Shown: positions 27,001 to 40,070 of the stretch, piece by piece | Position numbering within the stretch: position 1 is the first letter of the stretch | Layout of the letters: every line of letters begins with the position of its first letter | Program-made: the position numbers and the translations under genes | NCBI GenBank assembly: GCA_026168455.1 | Contig: CM047426.1 | Span: 81,681,986-81,745,985 of the forward strand | Direction of reading: 5' to 3' | Length of the DNA: 64,000 bases | From: Theocolax elegans | Taxonomy: Eukaryota; Arthropoda; Insecta; Hymenoptera; Cerocephalidae | Notes under the pieces: generated by a model | What the model was told of the DNA's origin: nothing | What the model saw: only the letters and a program-made list of their open reading frames with translations | Databases searched by the model: none

Positions 27001-30000
27001 TACTAAAGCTGGTAGACGCATGTTTCCTACATTTCAGGTAAATTTATCAAAACTTACACGAATATTTGTTGACCAATTTCATAAATAACTAAACTGTAAA
27101 TAAAAGAAAAAATATTGTAAATTGCAGTGTCGATTATTCGGTCTGGAACCGAATACCGAGTATCTTTTGGTAATGGACTTTGTACCGTGTGACGACAAAC
27201 GATACAGGTATGCTTTTCACAATAGTGCCTGGGTTGTTGCTGGACGTGCCGATCCAGTATCACCACCTAGAATTCACGTGCATCCAGATAGCCCAGCGAC
27301 TGGTGCTCATTGGATGAAACAGCCCGTCTCGTTCGACAAGCTCAAACTCACCAATAATCAACTCGACGATAATGGCCATGTAAGCATATTTTATACCTTT
27401 CATTTGTTTTTTAAACGACTCTTTCAAGTTTAAGTATGCCATGGCTACGATCCCCTTTACATCGCTTCATTTTGCAAATGCATATACATTTTATATTGAA
27501 CGTTATACTGTACAGGAAACAAAATACGTGAAATATAATATAATATTTTAATACAGTTATATTTAAAAAAATTCTGTTATTAGACATTAGATGATTATAT
27601 TTCATTGGATTCTTGCATTCTGTCTCGGATTTTGAAGAAAAGTAACCAATAATAAAAAATCTAATAAAATACTACAATGCTATCTATAAAAAAATACGTA
27701 CGCAGAAAACAAGCGTTTAATTTATATACTCCATTAACGATTTATCAGGTTAAATTTTCCACCATTCGGCGTTGTTTATACATACACTCGACAGATTCTG
27801 GCGTCACATAAACTCTTCTATATAGGTGGAACACCTTCATAAACTCGCACGAAGCGACGGAAGCTAAGCCACGTGTTTGTCGTTTCGGACGAGTTCGCCT
27901 TAATTGACCTGAGATACGAGCGCAGACCGGGGAATTATATATACGAGATACTCGTTGCACTCCAACTGTGAATTTATTTTTATTTTTAATCTTTTTTTTG
28001 ATTTTTTAAATTGCACTCAGTTAAGTTATAACTTCTTGAATAAAAATGACAGAGGAAGCATTTATGCCACGTGGTGATACTTTGGTATTTAATTGGATCT
28101 TATATAGGCTGCTGTTTATATTTTCCAAATTCACGCTTGCATTTATTTTTTATTGAATTTGCAAGAGGTAACGTTAACTGTAAATAAAGCATTTATCGGC
28201 AAAAATAATAAACAGTTTGAATAATTTATATCGTTCAACAGCTACTAAACTGTCGTGAGATGTTTCATCAAGGGATGAACGGACGACGGACAATGACTTC
28301 TTAGAAGCGTCGGTGATGTACTTTTTCACGTCGCGTATACATATGTCATAACAAACCTCTCCGGTGTTTATTCTGTAATTAATTTTTTTAATTTAAAGAG
28401 GGTGCGATTGAGATTCACTGATTGAGCAAGTCAGAGTCGTACGAACATTAGACAATACCTCGACTTGATTATAAACAGAGCGTTCAAGCAGACTGAACGT
28501 TTTACAATATCTATACAAAATAATTTTTTATTCGTCAGTTGTTACTCTCGACATCGACATATCTACTTTAATCAACAATGTAAAAATAAAATCAACAAAT
28601 TACAATTTCGTCATTAGCTCAAATTTTTGCCCTGAATAAATCTTTTTTTCTCCTATTTTTGTCTCGATGAACGAGATGAACGATAACCCCTTTAAAAGGC
28701 GAGTATTTTTTTTAGGCGTGGCGGAATTCTATGCGCTGCTCAGACACCTTAATTGACACTTTGTATCTCGTTTCCGGATTGCCGTTGAAAAAAAAAATAA
28801 GTACGACAGTTTGACGGATTTTCTTCTCTTTTCATGGGTGTCTCAAGGGCCACACACGCACGCGCGCGCACACGACGTTTGGTCCTAATTGCCAAAGTGA
28901 TTATATATCTTTTTCGCGGCCTAAAAAATGTAAATGACGAAGATTTTACGCTTGAGTTCTATAACGATGCTTTCGGCTTATAGTTTTAATGATCCTTTGT
29001 TTGGTTCACGGTTAATTATAAACATTTTTTTTTTCGTTTTATGATAAAATACGTACTAAAGATAATAATTTATAATTAATTTATCACATTTGTCCTTATT
29101 ATTTATAAAATTGAAATTCTATATACTGAGTAAGAGACAAATAAATCATTATTTCAAACAAATTCATCAGTTTCACTGCGAAAAGTAAGTCTTTGTAACA
29201 AATTAATAAGTATATCTTAATAAATTATTATGTATTTTTCGTATACAAGAAATTTTTCTCTTATGAGTGTTATGTATATATTAACTTAACATTTAAGATA
29301 TATTCATTTGTCGCATTTGCTTGTCTCTATGTTGTGCAATATCAATAATAAAAGATGCCGAAAATCTGAATATCGTTAAACCACAAAGTGCCCAAAATAT
29401 TTGACGACTTAAAACCCAGGAACCCACGCACTATCCCTTAGAGAATTATTTGGTATGTTCGTGTGTGTGTGTGTGTGCGTGCGCGTGTACGTACGTATAT
29501 GTATATATTTACACATCCCAGAAGACTATGAGGAGAAAGTAGTGTATATTCATATTACAGTTGGATACTTTTTCTCTGGACTGTCACACGTGTCGTCCGT
29601 CCAAAGAATTTGTGACTCGGATGCAGTCAAGCGGTTCGTGGGCGGTGTCGGATCTCTATTACTTCCCGGCCCACCAGTGAAATGGAAAGGGATGGAAAGA
29701 TGCACTTTTTACGCTAATTAGTCACTGGTCCTATACGCGCCCTGTCAAACATTCTACGACGCCTCCCGCAGTGCTTCTTCCTATACCTTCTTTTCTTTTC
29801 CATCTGCGGAGTTTTCAATCCCGGGATCTTCAATCCATTATTTATACTTACATTCGATATACCTATTTACGGTCATTTTCTTGTAAGAGCTATTGTAATG
29901 GTTAAGATTTTAAGTTATATTTTATTTAATTTTGCGCGTCGAATAATGTACCGTTGTTTATAATGTGATTTATATTAATTTTTGTCGTACTATATAATTA

Positions 30001-32074
30001 TACGATTTCTTCATTGAGAATAATATTATCCCTTTTTTAGAGTAACTTCTGAAGTTATTATCATAATAATATATTATCATGTATTGAATAAATAAGACCA
30101 ATTTGAAATTGTCTAATAAAATAAATACATCATTCCAATATATTTGAAAATTGAATAAACATAAACATGGAAACTATCAAAACATTCTTGACTGATTGGA
30201 CTAACCGAAAAAAAAATTGTACCACCTATTTCTCTTCATATATCACCAAAGGAAAAGAGAAATCACACCGTATCTCAACAAATATGGTCTTGTCGAGACC
30301 TATGTGGATTTTATGGGGTACGCATGTATCCCGTATCTTTTTCCGTTCTGCTGTATCCCCTCGAGCTTTTTCTTACGTGCGAGAGGGATGTCATCTAGCA
30401 TATATCCGAATACTCGTTCCTCTCATTATTCGTCATCGTCTTTCCTCTCGCGCGACGATAAATCCAAAGCTGTTGTGCCTCTCGATCCCAGATGTGCGTT
30501 GTGTTCTATATTTTCTCTTTTTTACGCGTACGTCAGCTGAAGCTCAAGGTGAAGGGACGACCGCGAAACTTTACAGCTTTTTTATATGTACATACATATA
30601 TATATGTGTGAGTTTGTGTGAATAATAAAACACGTATACACTGCACCGGGATGTGATGATAGTTAAAAATTTGACTTGTGTGACCCGCTATCGTAAAGTA
30701 CGAAACTTCCTCTTGCTATAATTGCGAATTTACGTGGTAGTATTATACACTTTTTATTTTTATGTAAGGGCAATAACAATTTTTCATCGTTAAACAGGAT
30801 GTTGGAAGCTATCTGAATAAGAAGTTTACGATTTTTATGCATTAAGTGGATTGGTGAACTAAGCATTTCAGAAACTTATAAAATGCACTTTTATTCTTCC
30901 AATTCATAAAAAACGTGAGCTCCAATGATTTAAATGAATTTAGATACAGTTTTGCAAATTTAAATTATAACGATTTTACGTCAGCTTCCTTAAATATGTA
31001 TCTTATTTATACGTTTCATTTTTAGAACAAAAATGTGATTAATTTGACATCATGCTAATAACCCAGCGATAAAAACAACATTGATTGGTGAAAATTTATC
31101 GATCTTCCCGAGTCAAATGAGAAAAGGTAAGGTGAAAAAAACTTTAACATATTCTTTCTTTTTTGTTTCTTTATTGTCAACAAAAAGAAAATAACGTGAT
31201 AAAGTTTTTTTCACCTTACTTTTTCTCATTTGACTCAAGAAAATCGATAAATTTTCAACAATTAATATTAAAAAAAACCACCGAGTGACAAAATCAAACT
31301 AACGACATGAAATCTATCGGTTGAATTTTGAATTCGTTCAACTTATTCTTTAATAATTATTTTCTAAATATTAAACTTTCTATTCAAGAAGTTTGGTATA
31401 TAAATTAATGAGCATCAGGCAATTTATACATTTTTTATTTAAAATAATAACTAATTTGACAATATACGATGGTTTAAAATAATTCAGAAACATAAATTTT
31501 TTAATATTGAAACGTAATAAATATTTCGCACAAAAAGTTCAAAATATGACTACTACATTTGAAAAAAAAACAGAATTAAACTAATTTTAGATATAAATAT
31601 CGAAGAAAAACTTGTTTATGCTTACAGATAATCCTGAATTCGATGCATCGCTACCAACCACGTTGCCACGTAGTGGTCGCACCATCACCCCCAGGCTCAT
31701 CTCCAGACCCACGAACAGAAAATTTTAAAACGTTTTCGTTCACCGAGACCAGATTCACAGCGGTAACAGCTTATCAAAACCATCGGATCACCCAACTAAA
31801 AATCGCGAGTAATCCTTTTGCCAAAGGATTTCGAGATTGCGAACCAGACGATTGCGAAGCAGCAACTTCGACACCGAGTAAACGTCCAGCTACCAACGTT
31901 GGTAGTCCACCCACAGCTTATCCACCAAGTGGTGTACCACTGGTACCTGGAATTCCAACTCAAGAACAACATCATCAATTCTATCCAGCAGGACATTGGT
32001 CTTATCCTGGTCATCAGAGTGCTGCTCCTCATTACCCTGGACATCATGCGGCTCCACTTTACGGACCACGATAG
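24097..32074 (+). CDS. org-1: T-box transcription factor, Tbx1/org-1 class
   Basis: Four coding exons at 24097-24193, 26733-27037, 27128-27379 and 31628-32074 join in frame to give 366 residues. The start is supported by an in-frame TAG just upstream. Exon 1 encodes a short Gln-rich leader. The T-box DNA-binding domain runs from about residue 96 to 293, with [77 protein letters not shown], and [20 protein letters not shown] followed by FAKGFRD. These fit the Tbx1 subclass, whose Drosophila member org-1 (optomotor-blind-related-gene-1) specifies visceral and alary muscle. The protein acts in the nucleus. The tail is rich in Pro, His and Tyr ([13 protein letters not shown]). At 366 residues it is shorter than Drosophila org-1, so extra exons or isoforms may exist. 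The T-box start is unusual: [12 protein letters not shown] in place of the common V-x-LE form. Confidence 0.92.
24194..26732 (+). other. org-1 intron 1
   Basis: An AT-rich intron of 2.5 kb, with donor GTTAGA at 24194 and acceptor TTACAG at 26732. A 49-bp imperfect palindrome lies at 24276-24324. Two GC-richer islands (about 25190-25390 and 25960-26170) stand out and may be regulatory. Small open frames across the islands lack recognisable motifs. Confidence 0.65.
24276..24324. repeat. Imperfect palindrome near org-1 exon 1
   Basis: The outer arms CAACTGACAATT and AATTGTCAGTTG are perfect 12-bp inverted copies. The inner sequence (AAAGTATAAT against AATACTTTTT) also largely pairs, leaving almost no loop. 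It lies 80 bp after the org-1 exon 1 donor. It could form a cruciform or an RNA hairpin in the nascent intron. Confidence 0.75.
29459..29490. repeat. GT-rich alternating tract
   Basis: A run of GT units passing into GTGCGTGCGCGTGTACGTA, all alternating purine-pyrimidine. It lies in org-1 intron 3. Confidence 0.9.
31080..31266. repeat. Foldback element in org-1 intron 3
   Basis: The left arm (31080-31146) and right arm (31199-31266) are inverted copies over about 67 bp with only a few mismatches. Both contain GAGTCAAATGAGAAAA and GGTAAGGTGAAAAAAACTTT or close variants. The 52-bp loop is T/A-rich and can pair further. No clear target-site duplication is visible at the ends. It is likely a small non-autonomous foldback or MITE insertion. 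Confidence 0.8.
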
Positions 32075-35050
32075 CAAGTTTGGTACTGGCATACCTTTTA
32101 TTATATAGTGCCTTTTTTGTATAATAAGAGTGACAAGATTTCTTCAAAATTATCTTCTTTTATCTTGATTCTTTATATTTATGATTATATATCAATTTCA
32201 TCATAAGCGCGAAAGTTATATTCGAACCTTAATTTTCAAATAGTTTTTGCATTAATAATTCTTATATTACTGAAACAAATTTAATCGAATCGAAATATTT
32301 ATCGGCAAAAACGATTTGAAACAAAAAAGTAAAATATTAAAATTTACGTACTCACTTACATATACAGTACTTCAATCATAAATATAAAGATGTAAAGAAC
32401 GTTCTTCCTAATGATCCATGCGCAAAACTCGACTCTTCCCGTTTGTTTACTGTTGGCAAAACACAATATACTCGTGCGGAAAACGAAAAGGGAAAAAATC
32501 GACACATGCGACAATCATCTACTTCGCAAACTGGTGCTTTCGTAACATACTTTTTTGCATGTTAATACTATCCTATTACGTAAGCATAGTGGAGTTTATT
32601 ACGTGCATAAAAATAAGAAACAAAAATTTATAATTACTTCTTCAAACTTCTTTTCTTGAGGTATATATAGACATGCATTAAGTATAATGTAGACTGATTT
32701 AGGAATCATTACAGAAATCTTATAAGTTGCCAAATAAAGAGAACAAATTTTCTTTTTTATAATATTTACATATTTATTATAAGCTTCTAAAATTGCTGAA
32801 GTAAAAAAAAAGTCGTTCCAATGCCAATGAATTATACTTGTCAAGTGATTATTTATTTATCGTATTTGTATTAGTTTACATATATTAAGTTAGCGTAGAC
32901 TTAAATTATTATACATTATAGTATTTTACGATACAAAACGGTGTTACAGAAGGTTTATCTGCACGAAAATATGCGACAACACACTCGAAATTACTAACTA
33001 AATTCATTTAGTCAAAATGAAAATCTTCATTCATTTAATTTTCATTATACTCATGCACATACTCTAAAAATGCGATAAAATAAAATATATAATGAAATCT
33101 TCGATAATTATTGTAATACTTACAGTTACTTGGTAATACATCTTTTTTTACTTATAATATTATGCAGTATTGAATACCAAAAAATACGAATGTTACGAAT
33201 ATTATATTTATAAATAATGTATTTTATGAAACTTTATAAAGCGTTGCAACGTAACATTTTCGACAATGGTATTGTTTCTACAAATGATATAAATCAACCA
33301 GATGTTAACGAAATGAATTTTTCTATGTAAATCTAGGCCAAAGTGTACAAGAAACCCAAAACAATAAAAGCTACGTCGATTTTAATTCAAAATCAACGTA
33401 AAAATTTTATAAATAAAGCAGAAAAGCACAGTTATTGCAATTGTTCGCAGAGACAATTTTCATGCATCACTAATAAAAGTGTTCTATATACATATGGAGA
33501 CGAAATTTAAGTGGATATGCAGTGCGAATGAACGAAAACAAAGAAATACAATTTAAACAATACCGATAGTTTACTAAAGTATAGTAAATTTTTTAAACAT
33601 CCAAGAGAGAATGTTTACAGGTGCATCGAAAGTTATTTTGTCAACGATAAAGAGAAAACAACAAAGTGCCTTTTGTATAAGGACAAAGTGTGTATATCTA
33701 TTTATGTTAAAACGCCAAAGTAGGTAAGACGCCGTAACAAACCAGGTCCTTATGCTGCTCGTAAGTGCCTTAATAAATTATACTATTTAAGACTGTGTAT
33801 ATGTATACATGTGTATATATGCACACTCTCTCGCTCTTGTGATTCGGATGGTACTCTTACTCGAATAAAAGAGACGTTGAGAATTTCCTTATTCAGGGGG
33901 ATAGAGTTGTCCGAATCGTAAATAACGTCAAGTGCCTTGAGAGAGAAAGAGAGAAAAAAAACAGAATAAGAGCTTGAAAATAGGATGGTAAATGTACGGC
34001 GCACGCAGTCATGTAAGATTAAGCGAAATTTTAGCTTTACGTTGTATAGCGTGATTGATTGTATTGGGTATATGTGTCCTAGATGCAACCGAGCAATAAA
34101 ATATACATTTTCTGAAATTCATTGCATCAGTCATTTCTCTTATTTTAATTATAATTTTTTTCCTATATTGATCCATATTAAATTAGTATGTTTAATTTTA
34201 ATAATATAAATTTTATTAGTTGAAAATAATTAATAAGTGACTGGTACTGGACACAAGTATTAATTCAACGTAACTTTGGATCATATTATGTATTATATAT
34301 ATTTCATACATTACACGGATGGAAAATATTAGAATCCATTTAATGTTGCGGAACAATCTTAATTCACATTGATCTATTTTTTAATCTATATGATGGCGTA
34401 AAAACAATATTAAAACCGAAATTATTTCAAAAATAGACTGCAGTTGTTCATTTTATTTATTCAGTCTTTTCTCTTTTTCAAATAAATTTTCATATATTAG
34501 AAGTATAGGCAATGTACTGTAATTTATGCATTAACAGAGATTTTAAACTTGTGGACATTGTCTTTTCATACAGATTACCTTTAACAATTATTTCTTTATA
34601 TACGTACGACAATAAATTAAAAATATAGTATATATATAATAAAATGATAATTATATACTGTAAAAATGGTTAAATTCACACTTTCTTTGCACCACTAATT
34701 GTGAGTACAGTGGCCTAGTAAAATTTACGTTTTCAAATATGTTTGACTATTGTATCTCATCAAATATTAATATTAATGTTATAAGGAACGTCGAATAAGT
34801 ATTACTTCAATCAGGTAAGTGAAATAAATGATTATTATCTATTATGGAAAAATTTAATTCTTCTATTTGTATTATACAAGAGCCCGTAGTAGTCCAGTTT
34901 GTTTTTATCGTGTATAGGCTAATACTTCCACTCGTATTTTATAAACATTTGGAAACGTTTAAAGTTTCAATGACTATACAACCAAAGTCTCGTCTCAATA
35001 AAAATGATTACAATATCAATTTTTTGCATATACGCGCACTCGCGATCTAA
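32075..35050. other. org-1 3'UTR and downstream AT-rich DNA
   Basis: AT-rich DNA after the org-1 stop. Several AATAAA-like sites could end the transcript. No open frame resembles a protein. There is no inverted repeat or RNA gene that I can support. Confidence 0.55.
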
Positions 35051-35488
35051 TTTTGATTGACTCATTCGGTATTAAGTGGATCTCGGCCGCGCACGCGTCA
35101 CCCGCAAAAAATTAAAGAAAGTACAACACGCGCACGACGCACATTAAGCCATAAATTTGTCCGTCGACTGGCGATTATCTCTCTATATGAAAAAACAATC
35201 CAAAAAAATAAGAAACTGAAAGATTGTCAACCATATATATATACATAGATATCTACGCAAGTCGATCGTTACAGGGCAGCTGGTGTCAAACTCTGTATGT
35301 ATATGCATATATATAATACGCCCGCCGGCGAAAAGGTATAGGTATAGTATATACCGTGATTGATGCGCTCTCGAGGACCGACGCTGTGTAAACATATTAG
35401 TGTCTCGCAGTCTCCCCACCCAAAGAGATACACCACGCGGCCTTAATGACTTTCTCTCTCTTTCTCTCACTGTCTGCTCTCTTGCGTG

Positions 35489-35508
35489 TATATATATATA
35501 TATATATT
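35489..35508. repeat. TA microsatellite
   Basis: About ten TA units following a CT-rich tract (35450-35480). Confidence 0.9.
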
Positions 35509-38500
35509 TAAATGCAACGGATTTGCTTATTATTATGTATTTGCTCTTAGTATTTCGCTTAGGTTATTTAAATATTTATATGGCCATTATACCATTCCAT
35601 TTGTGTAGTGGAAGATAATATTTGGAACTATTTATTTGCGATTTTATTTTACTATATTTATTACAGAATACAGAATTTTTTACGTTTGTTTTATACAAAA
35701 TGGCCCTAGACATATAAAGTCAAAGTATTCATAAATGATAAAAATATCAACAATATAATCAAGTATACATTAATTAAATATTACTAATAATACGAAGAAA
35801 TTAACTTTTTGTAATAATTATCTAAATACAATCACGTAACGCCTTAAACTGAAGAATAATTAATTTTTCATGTTGCATCTTGTTGTGATTCTCTTTGACA
35901 GTCTTGAGAATATTTCTTTTATTTTGCTCAAACTCCAGATACTTGAAACAGTTTCTTTCTTTCTCACTTTCTCTCTCTTTCTACACGACTTGCGACTTTT
36001 AAGAAGTGATCAGTTACAGCTTGACAACTTTCAATCTTTTCCAGTTTTTTTTGACACCTGATATTCAAATTCAGATGTTCGCGTCAAAGCTCAGTATCTC
36101 TGCTTTAGAATTTTTCATACCTTTTGATCTATGACACTTTACAATAAATTATTGTTTATTCGTTAAAGATGATTTTTATAAAATTTAAGTTTGGTGTAAT
36201 ATGATTCTATAATTACGGAATTTTCATTTACGATAATTGCAGTTGTTTATTATACATTATTTAAGCAGTTACGCAATTATTATATGCATTTATAATTCAA
36301 ATTTATTTAAATTATACAAATAACAATAAAAATAAAAAATAAAATTCAAATACAAACCAGCTATACGGTAACTCTCAACAATCCCGACAAATAAGCAATC
36401 TTTCCAAAAAAAAACTCTATACACTGAGTTAATTTATGTTAAAACCACTCGACCAAATGTATATACACACACGGATGTGTATATACACACATATACAATG
36501 GAAAACCAAAACGTCGCGCGTCTGGTGGTCGTCGTTGTCGTCCCCAAAAATTCCCTTCCCGAGTCGTATTTAAATTTAGTATTAGGGCGTCATTTTACAA
36601 GAGTATATAGAAAGAGAGGATGTACTCTACCCAACTGCATGACCGACACGGTTGTAAAATTCGCGGATTCTTTCATCTTTCACCTATCGCAAGGTGATGA
36701 GCGGGATTTTACGAGCGAAATCTTTGTTTCTACGAACGACTATTCGAGAGTTAATTTTGACACCCCCGCTTTGACGCTTTCGATACAACTTTACAATTTG
36801 TCTGCGTCGGTATAGTGCTATATCTACGTGTATTTATCTTTGAGGTAATAGATTGCTCTCAATTTTTTAAGGATTCCAAGGAGTCGTGAATTATTATTAT
36901 TTCCTTGCGCTTCTGCGATAACGAAGACAAATAATTTTTTTTCGATCTTTAGAATTTTTATTTGCGCGAAGTCTTTTTTGTGCAATATTAATTAATACTT
37001 ATTTGAGGCTAATTTAGAATTTCGCGGTATTCTATAGAATATTTTAATATTACGTGATTTTGTTAAGGATATGTCGAACTCGGGAATCAGTTGTGCATTT
37101 ATTTTTGGTAGGTGATGTTTTTTTACCGCAAATTATTGTCGCAGCGTATATCTAATTTTAATGAAAATTTGACTCTGACAATAAAAAATAAAAAAATTAT
37201 ATATATTTATTGTAAACATTCTACATTATTCGAAATAAATTATTACGGGATATGCGAATTATTTCCAATATGCTTTACATAAGAGGTCTTACTCTTCGTC
37301 CACTATGATTGATGGAAGTCCGAGAGTAGCTATAGTTATTTTACATTGTTGCAAATTTTTGTTTTATTTTAATATATTTCAGAATTGATGAAAGAGTGTG
37401 CGTCTGTAGTAAACGTCCGTTTAATTACTGTTGCGTCCAAGTTATAAAGAGAGCGTTCAAGAATCTTAAATTAATTGTTAAACATTTGTGTCTTTGTAAT
37501 ACACAAACTTTAAATTTTTTAAAAAAATTAGTATATCGATGAAATATTATTGTATACCATATGTTTATATTTAATAAGGCTTATTTCTTCGAAAACATAT
37601 GCATAAAAAATTTTTCTTCCATATAAATATTTACTTAACAGTAAGTAAATATAAAAGAAGAAGAATAGTTTAGTTTTTACACGTTAAACTAGATCCGAAA
37701 AAAGAAAAAAGATATATATCTGGAACGTTTCAACATCTTTATCGTTAAGTAGAGATACCCATTGATATTTTGAAGTACTTCTCAAACATATGTTCTTTAT
37801 AAAAAAATTCCTTGTTGATTTTCCTTTGCATGCCAACTGTTGCACTTTTCATTTAAATTTAAAATTAATTTGCTTTACACAAATCAATACCGCAGTTGTT
37901 TTCCTAATATACAAATTATGCATATAAATAAAAATGAAACGAAGATATGAAATCTCTTCTTTTTACTATACTTATTACTGCTATGTTATACTATTATAAT
38001 TACCTTTTAAAGTTTCTTAAAGTTTCGGGATTTGAAAATTTTCAAACGCATACTTTCTCTGTTAAAAAGTTAGTTTGAGTCACTTACTAACAACTAAAAT
38101 GAACTCAAATATTTGGTAAGTCAGGCCATAATATTTTAAGGCGTCATCTCGGCACTCTTATAATTAAATAATTATGCTTAAACATTATATATAATTATAT
38201 TATAGCAAAAATTAATATGCTTTAAACATTAGTTAACATTAATTATCATTATACTTTAAAATCTATTGAGAAGTGATTAACATTTTTATATTATATAAGC
38301 ACAAATATTATAGTAATATTTAAAAAGATTTATTTGAAGCTGATGAATGTTTTGTAATTTCAATATTATACCTTTCGTTCGTTTAAAAATATTTCGGTTT
38401 TAATATAGGTATAATATTTTGCAGTATCGAATAATTATTTTTTCAAACATATTCAATAAAATATTTTATTGAACTAACTAAATTTTTTTTCAGTGCATGT

Positions 38501-39883
38501 ATGTAGGTACGTATTATGTTCATACGATTCACAAAAACATATCGAGCGAGAACCATGTCAGCAAGGCCAAACGAACGAAGTCACCGCTAATGAAGCAGCA
38601 ACCGAGCGCGACGGTTGCGCGATAAATCTACCTAATTTTCCGGCGTTAACCCGCTTCAGATCAAAGAACGACAAATGGATCGGTACTGGCGCCTTTAGGT
38701 TACGAAAAAAATGTCACTCCTCGTTATATATGTAATTTTAAATGATATATATACACACATGAATCTTTTTTTCACTAGTTTCGGTATTGGCTAATTGGCA
38801 TATTTGTTCTCATCGCCTCGTTTCGAGAAACCTTGTAAACAGATTTTAGAAGCGTATCAGTACATATACTAAAAAAAATTTAGAAATATAGATATAAAGT
38901 AATAAAATTTTGCTTTATTACTATTATTAGCATTATGTTTAATATCACAGTAACATCAGATAAAATCAGATAAAATAACTCAACATGCACGAATAATTAC
39001 TATTCAGTTTTTTTGTTAATATAAATTTAGTTGCGCATATACCATATTGCATACTTCTTCAGTCGTAAAATTTAAATGCTAAAGAAGTTTAACTGTGAAG
39101 TATTGAAATTTTCGTAAATAAACTTTATAGATGCTATAAAACGCAGTCCTACTTAAATGTTACCCATTTGAGTAATTCGAAAAATGTAATTTCACCATGC
39201 TCGATTATAAATTGTGTTTAATGAGATTAAAAATGTTATTGCACTATTGTAACCTAAATTAATAAATGTAGATTTTGACTTATTTTACGGTTATTTTCAA
39301 ACCTCTATATAACGAATCATTTTATTGAACTAAAGAAGATAACAATATCCTCACTTTGAAATTAATCAATAATTAATAAAACGATAATGTTTTAATTGAT
39401 CGTAACTTGATTATTGACCCATGGAAATGTAGCAGAACATTTTTTTAAAGCTTTTTGGTGCTTCAAATCTCTTATGACTTATTGTCTACAAAGTGAATTA
39501 ATCAACAACCGGTCATACCTAATTGATTATATATCATTGCATGCTTCATCTGCACGTAATAAACAAAATACTTGATCAGGACCTGATAACATGTGAGATA
39601 AACTTTTCATTTCATTTTCAATTGGAAACAGCGAACCTCAAATATAATACAACTCAAAGCAAACAACAATTAAAAACCGATTTAGAAATATCTCGTTAAA
39701 ATATTTAATAAACAACATATTTCCCTATCTTTCCTATTCTTCCCTAAAGATACGAAAATAAATTATTTTACAATAATCATTCTATTTATTAAAAATAAAA
39801 TTGTAATTTCTGTTAGATCAAATTTTTCTAATATTTTTTTTTTTCGATATTATTTTTCGTCTTCTCTATAGTAAAAACTAAAG

Positions 39884-40070
39884 GCTCTTATTCGTTATTT
39901 ACCTCCCCAAAATAATTACTTTTTTTTTGACCAATCGATGAAAAAAAATTTTAAATCATATATCTCCAACAAAATAAATATTGATTGTTATATTTTATGT
40001 AACTTTTCATCGATCGATTGGTCAAAGAAATTGTCATTGTTTTGGGTGTCAAATAACGAATAAGACTCGC
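39884..40070. repeat. Foldback element in intergenic DNA
   Basis: The left arm (39884-39944) and right arm (40003-40070) are inverted copies. Shared blocks are TCTTATTCGTTATTT, a C-rich CCCAAAA block, and TTTGACCAATCGATGAAA (the right arm has a 4-bp ATCG duplication). The loop is about 58 bp and AT-rich. Flanking target-site duplications are not clear. It is not similar in sequence to the foldback in the org-1 intron, so it belongs to a different family. Confidence 0.8.

Larger units (their letters stand above)
27380..31627 (+). other. org-1 intron 3
   Basis: A 4.2-kb intron splitting the T-box between DDNGH and IILNS. It holds GC-richer islands (about 27770-27960, 28240-28330, 28700-28920, 29400-29800 and 30270-30570), two alternating purine-pyrimidine tracts (an AC/GC run near 28852-28876 and a GT run near 29459-29490), and a foldback element at 31080-31266. 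An ATG-initiated frame of 152 codons at 30167-30625 has no recognisable motif and ends in microsatellite sequence; I do not call it a gene. Confidence 0.6.

Noticed and set aside
30167..30625. 152-codon open frame in org-1 intron 3
   Set aside because: No recognisable motif, overlaps a second open frame on the same strand, and ends in TA/TG microsatellite sequence.
36477..36815. 112-codon open frame
   Set aside because: Starts within a CA/TA microsatellite and has no motif. Better explained as part of a GC-richer non-coding island.
36842..36862. TGAGGTAATAGATTG, reminiscent of let-7
   Set aside because: Mismatches the seed-proximal and 3' parts of let-7, and no complementary arm forming a precursor hairpin is evident nearby.
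37628..37656. Short palindrome around TTTACTTAACAGTAAGTAAA
   Set aside because: Arms of about 10-12 bp in AT-rich DNA are expected by chance.
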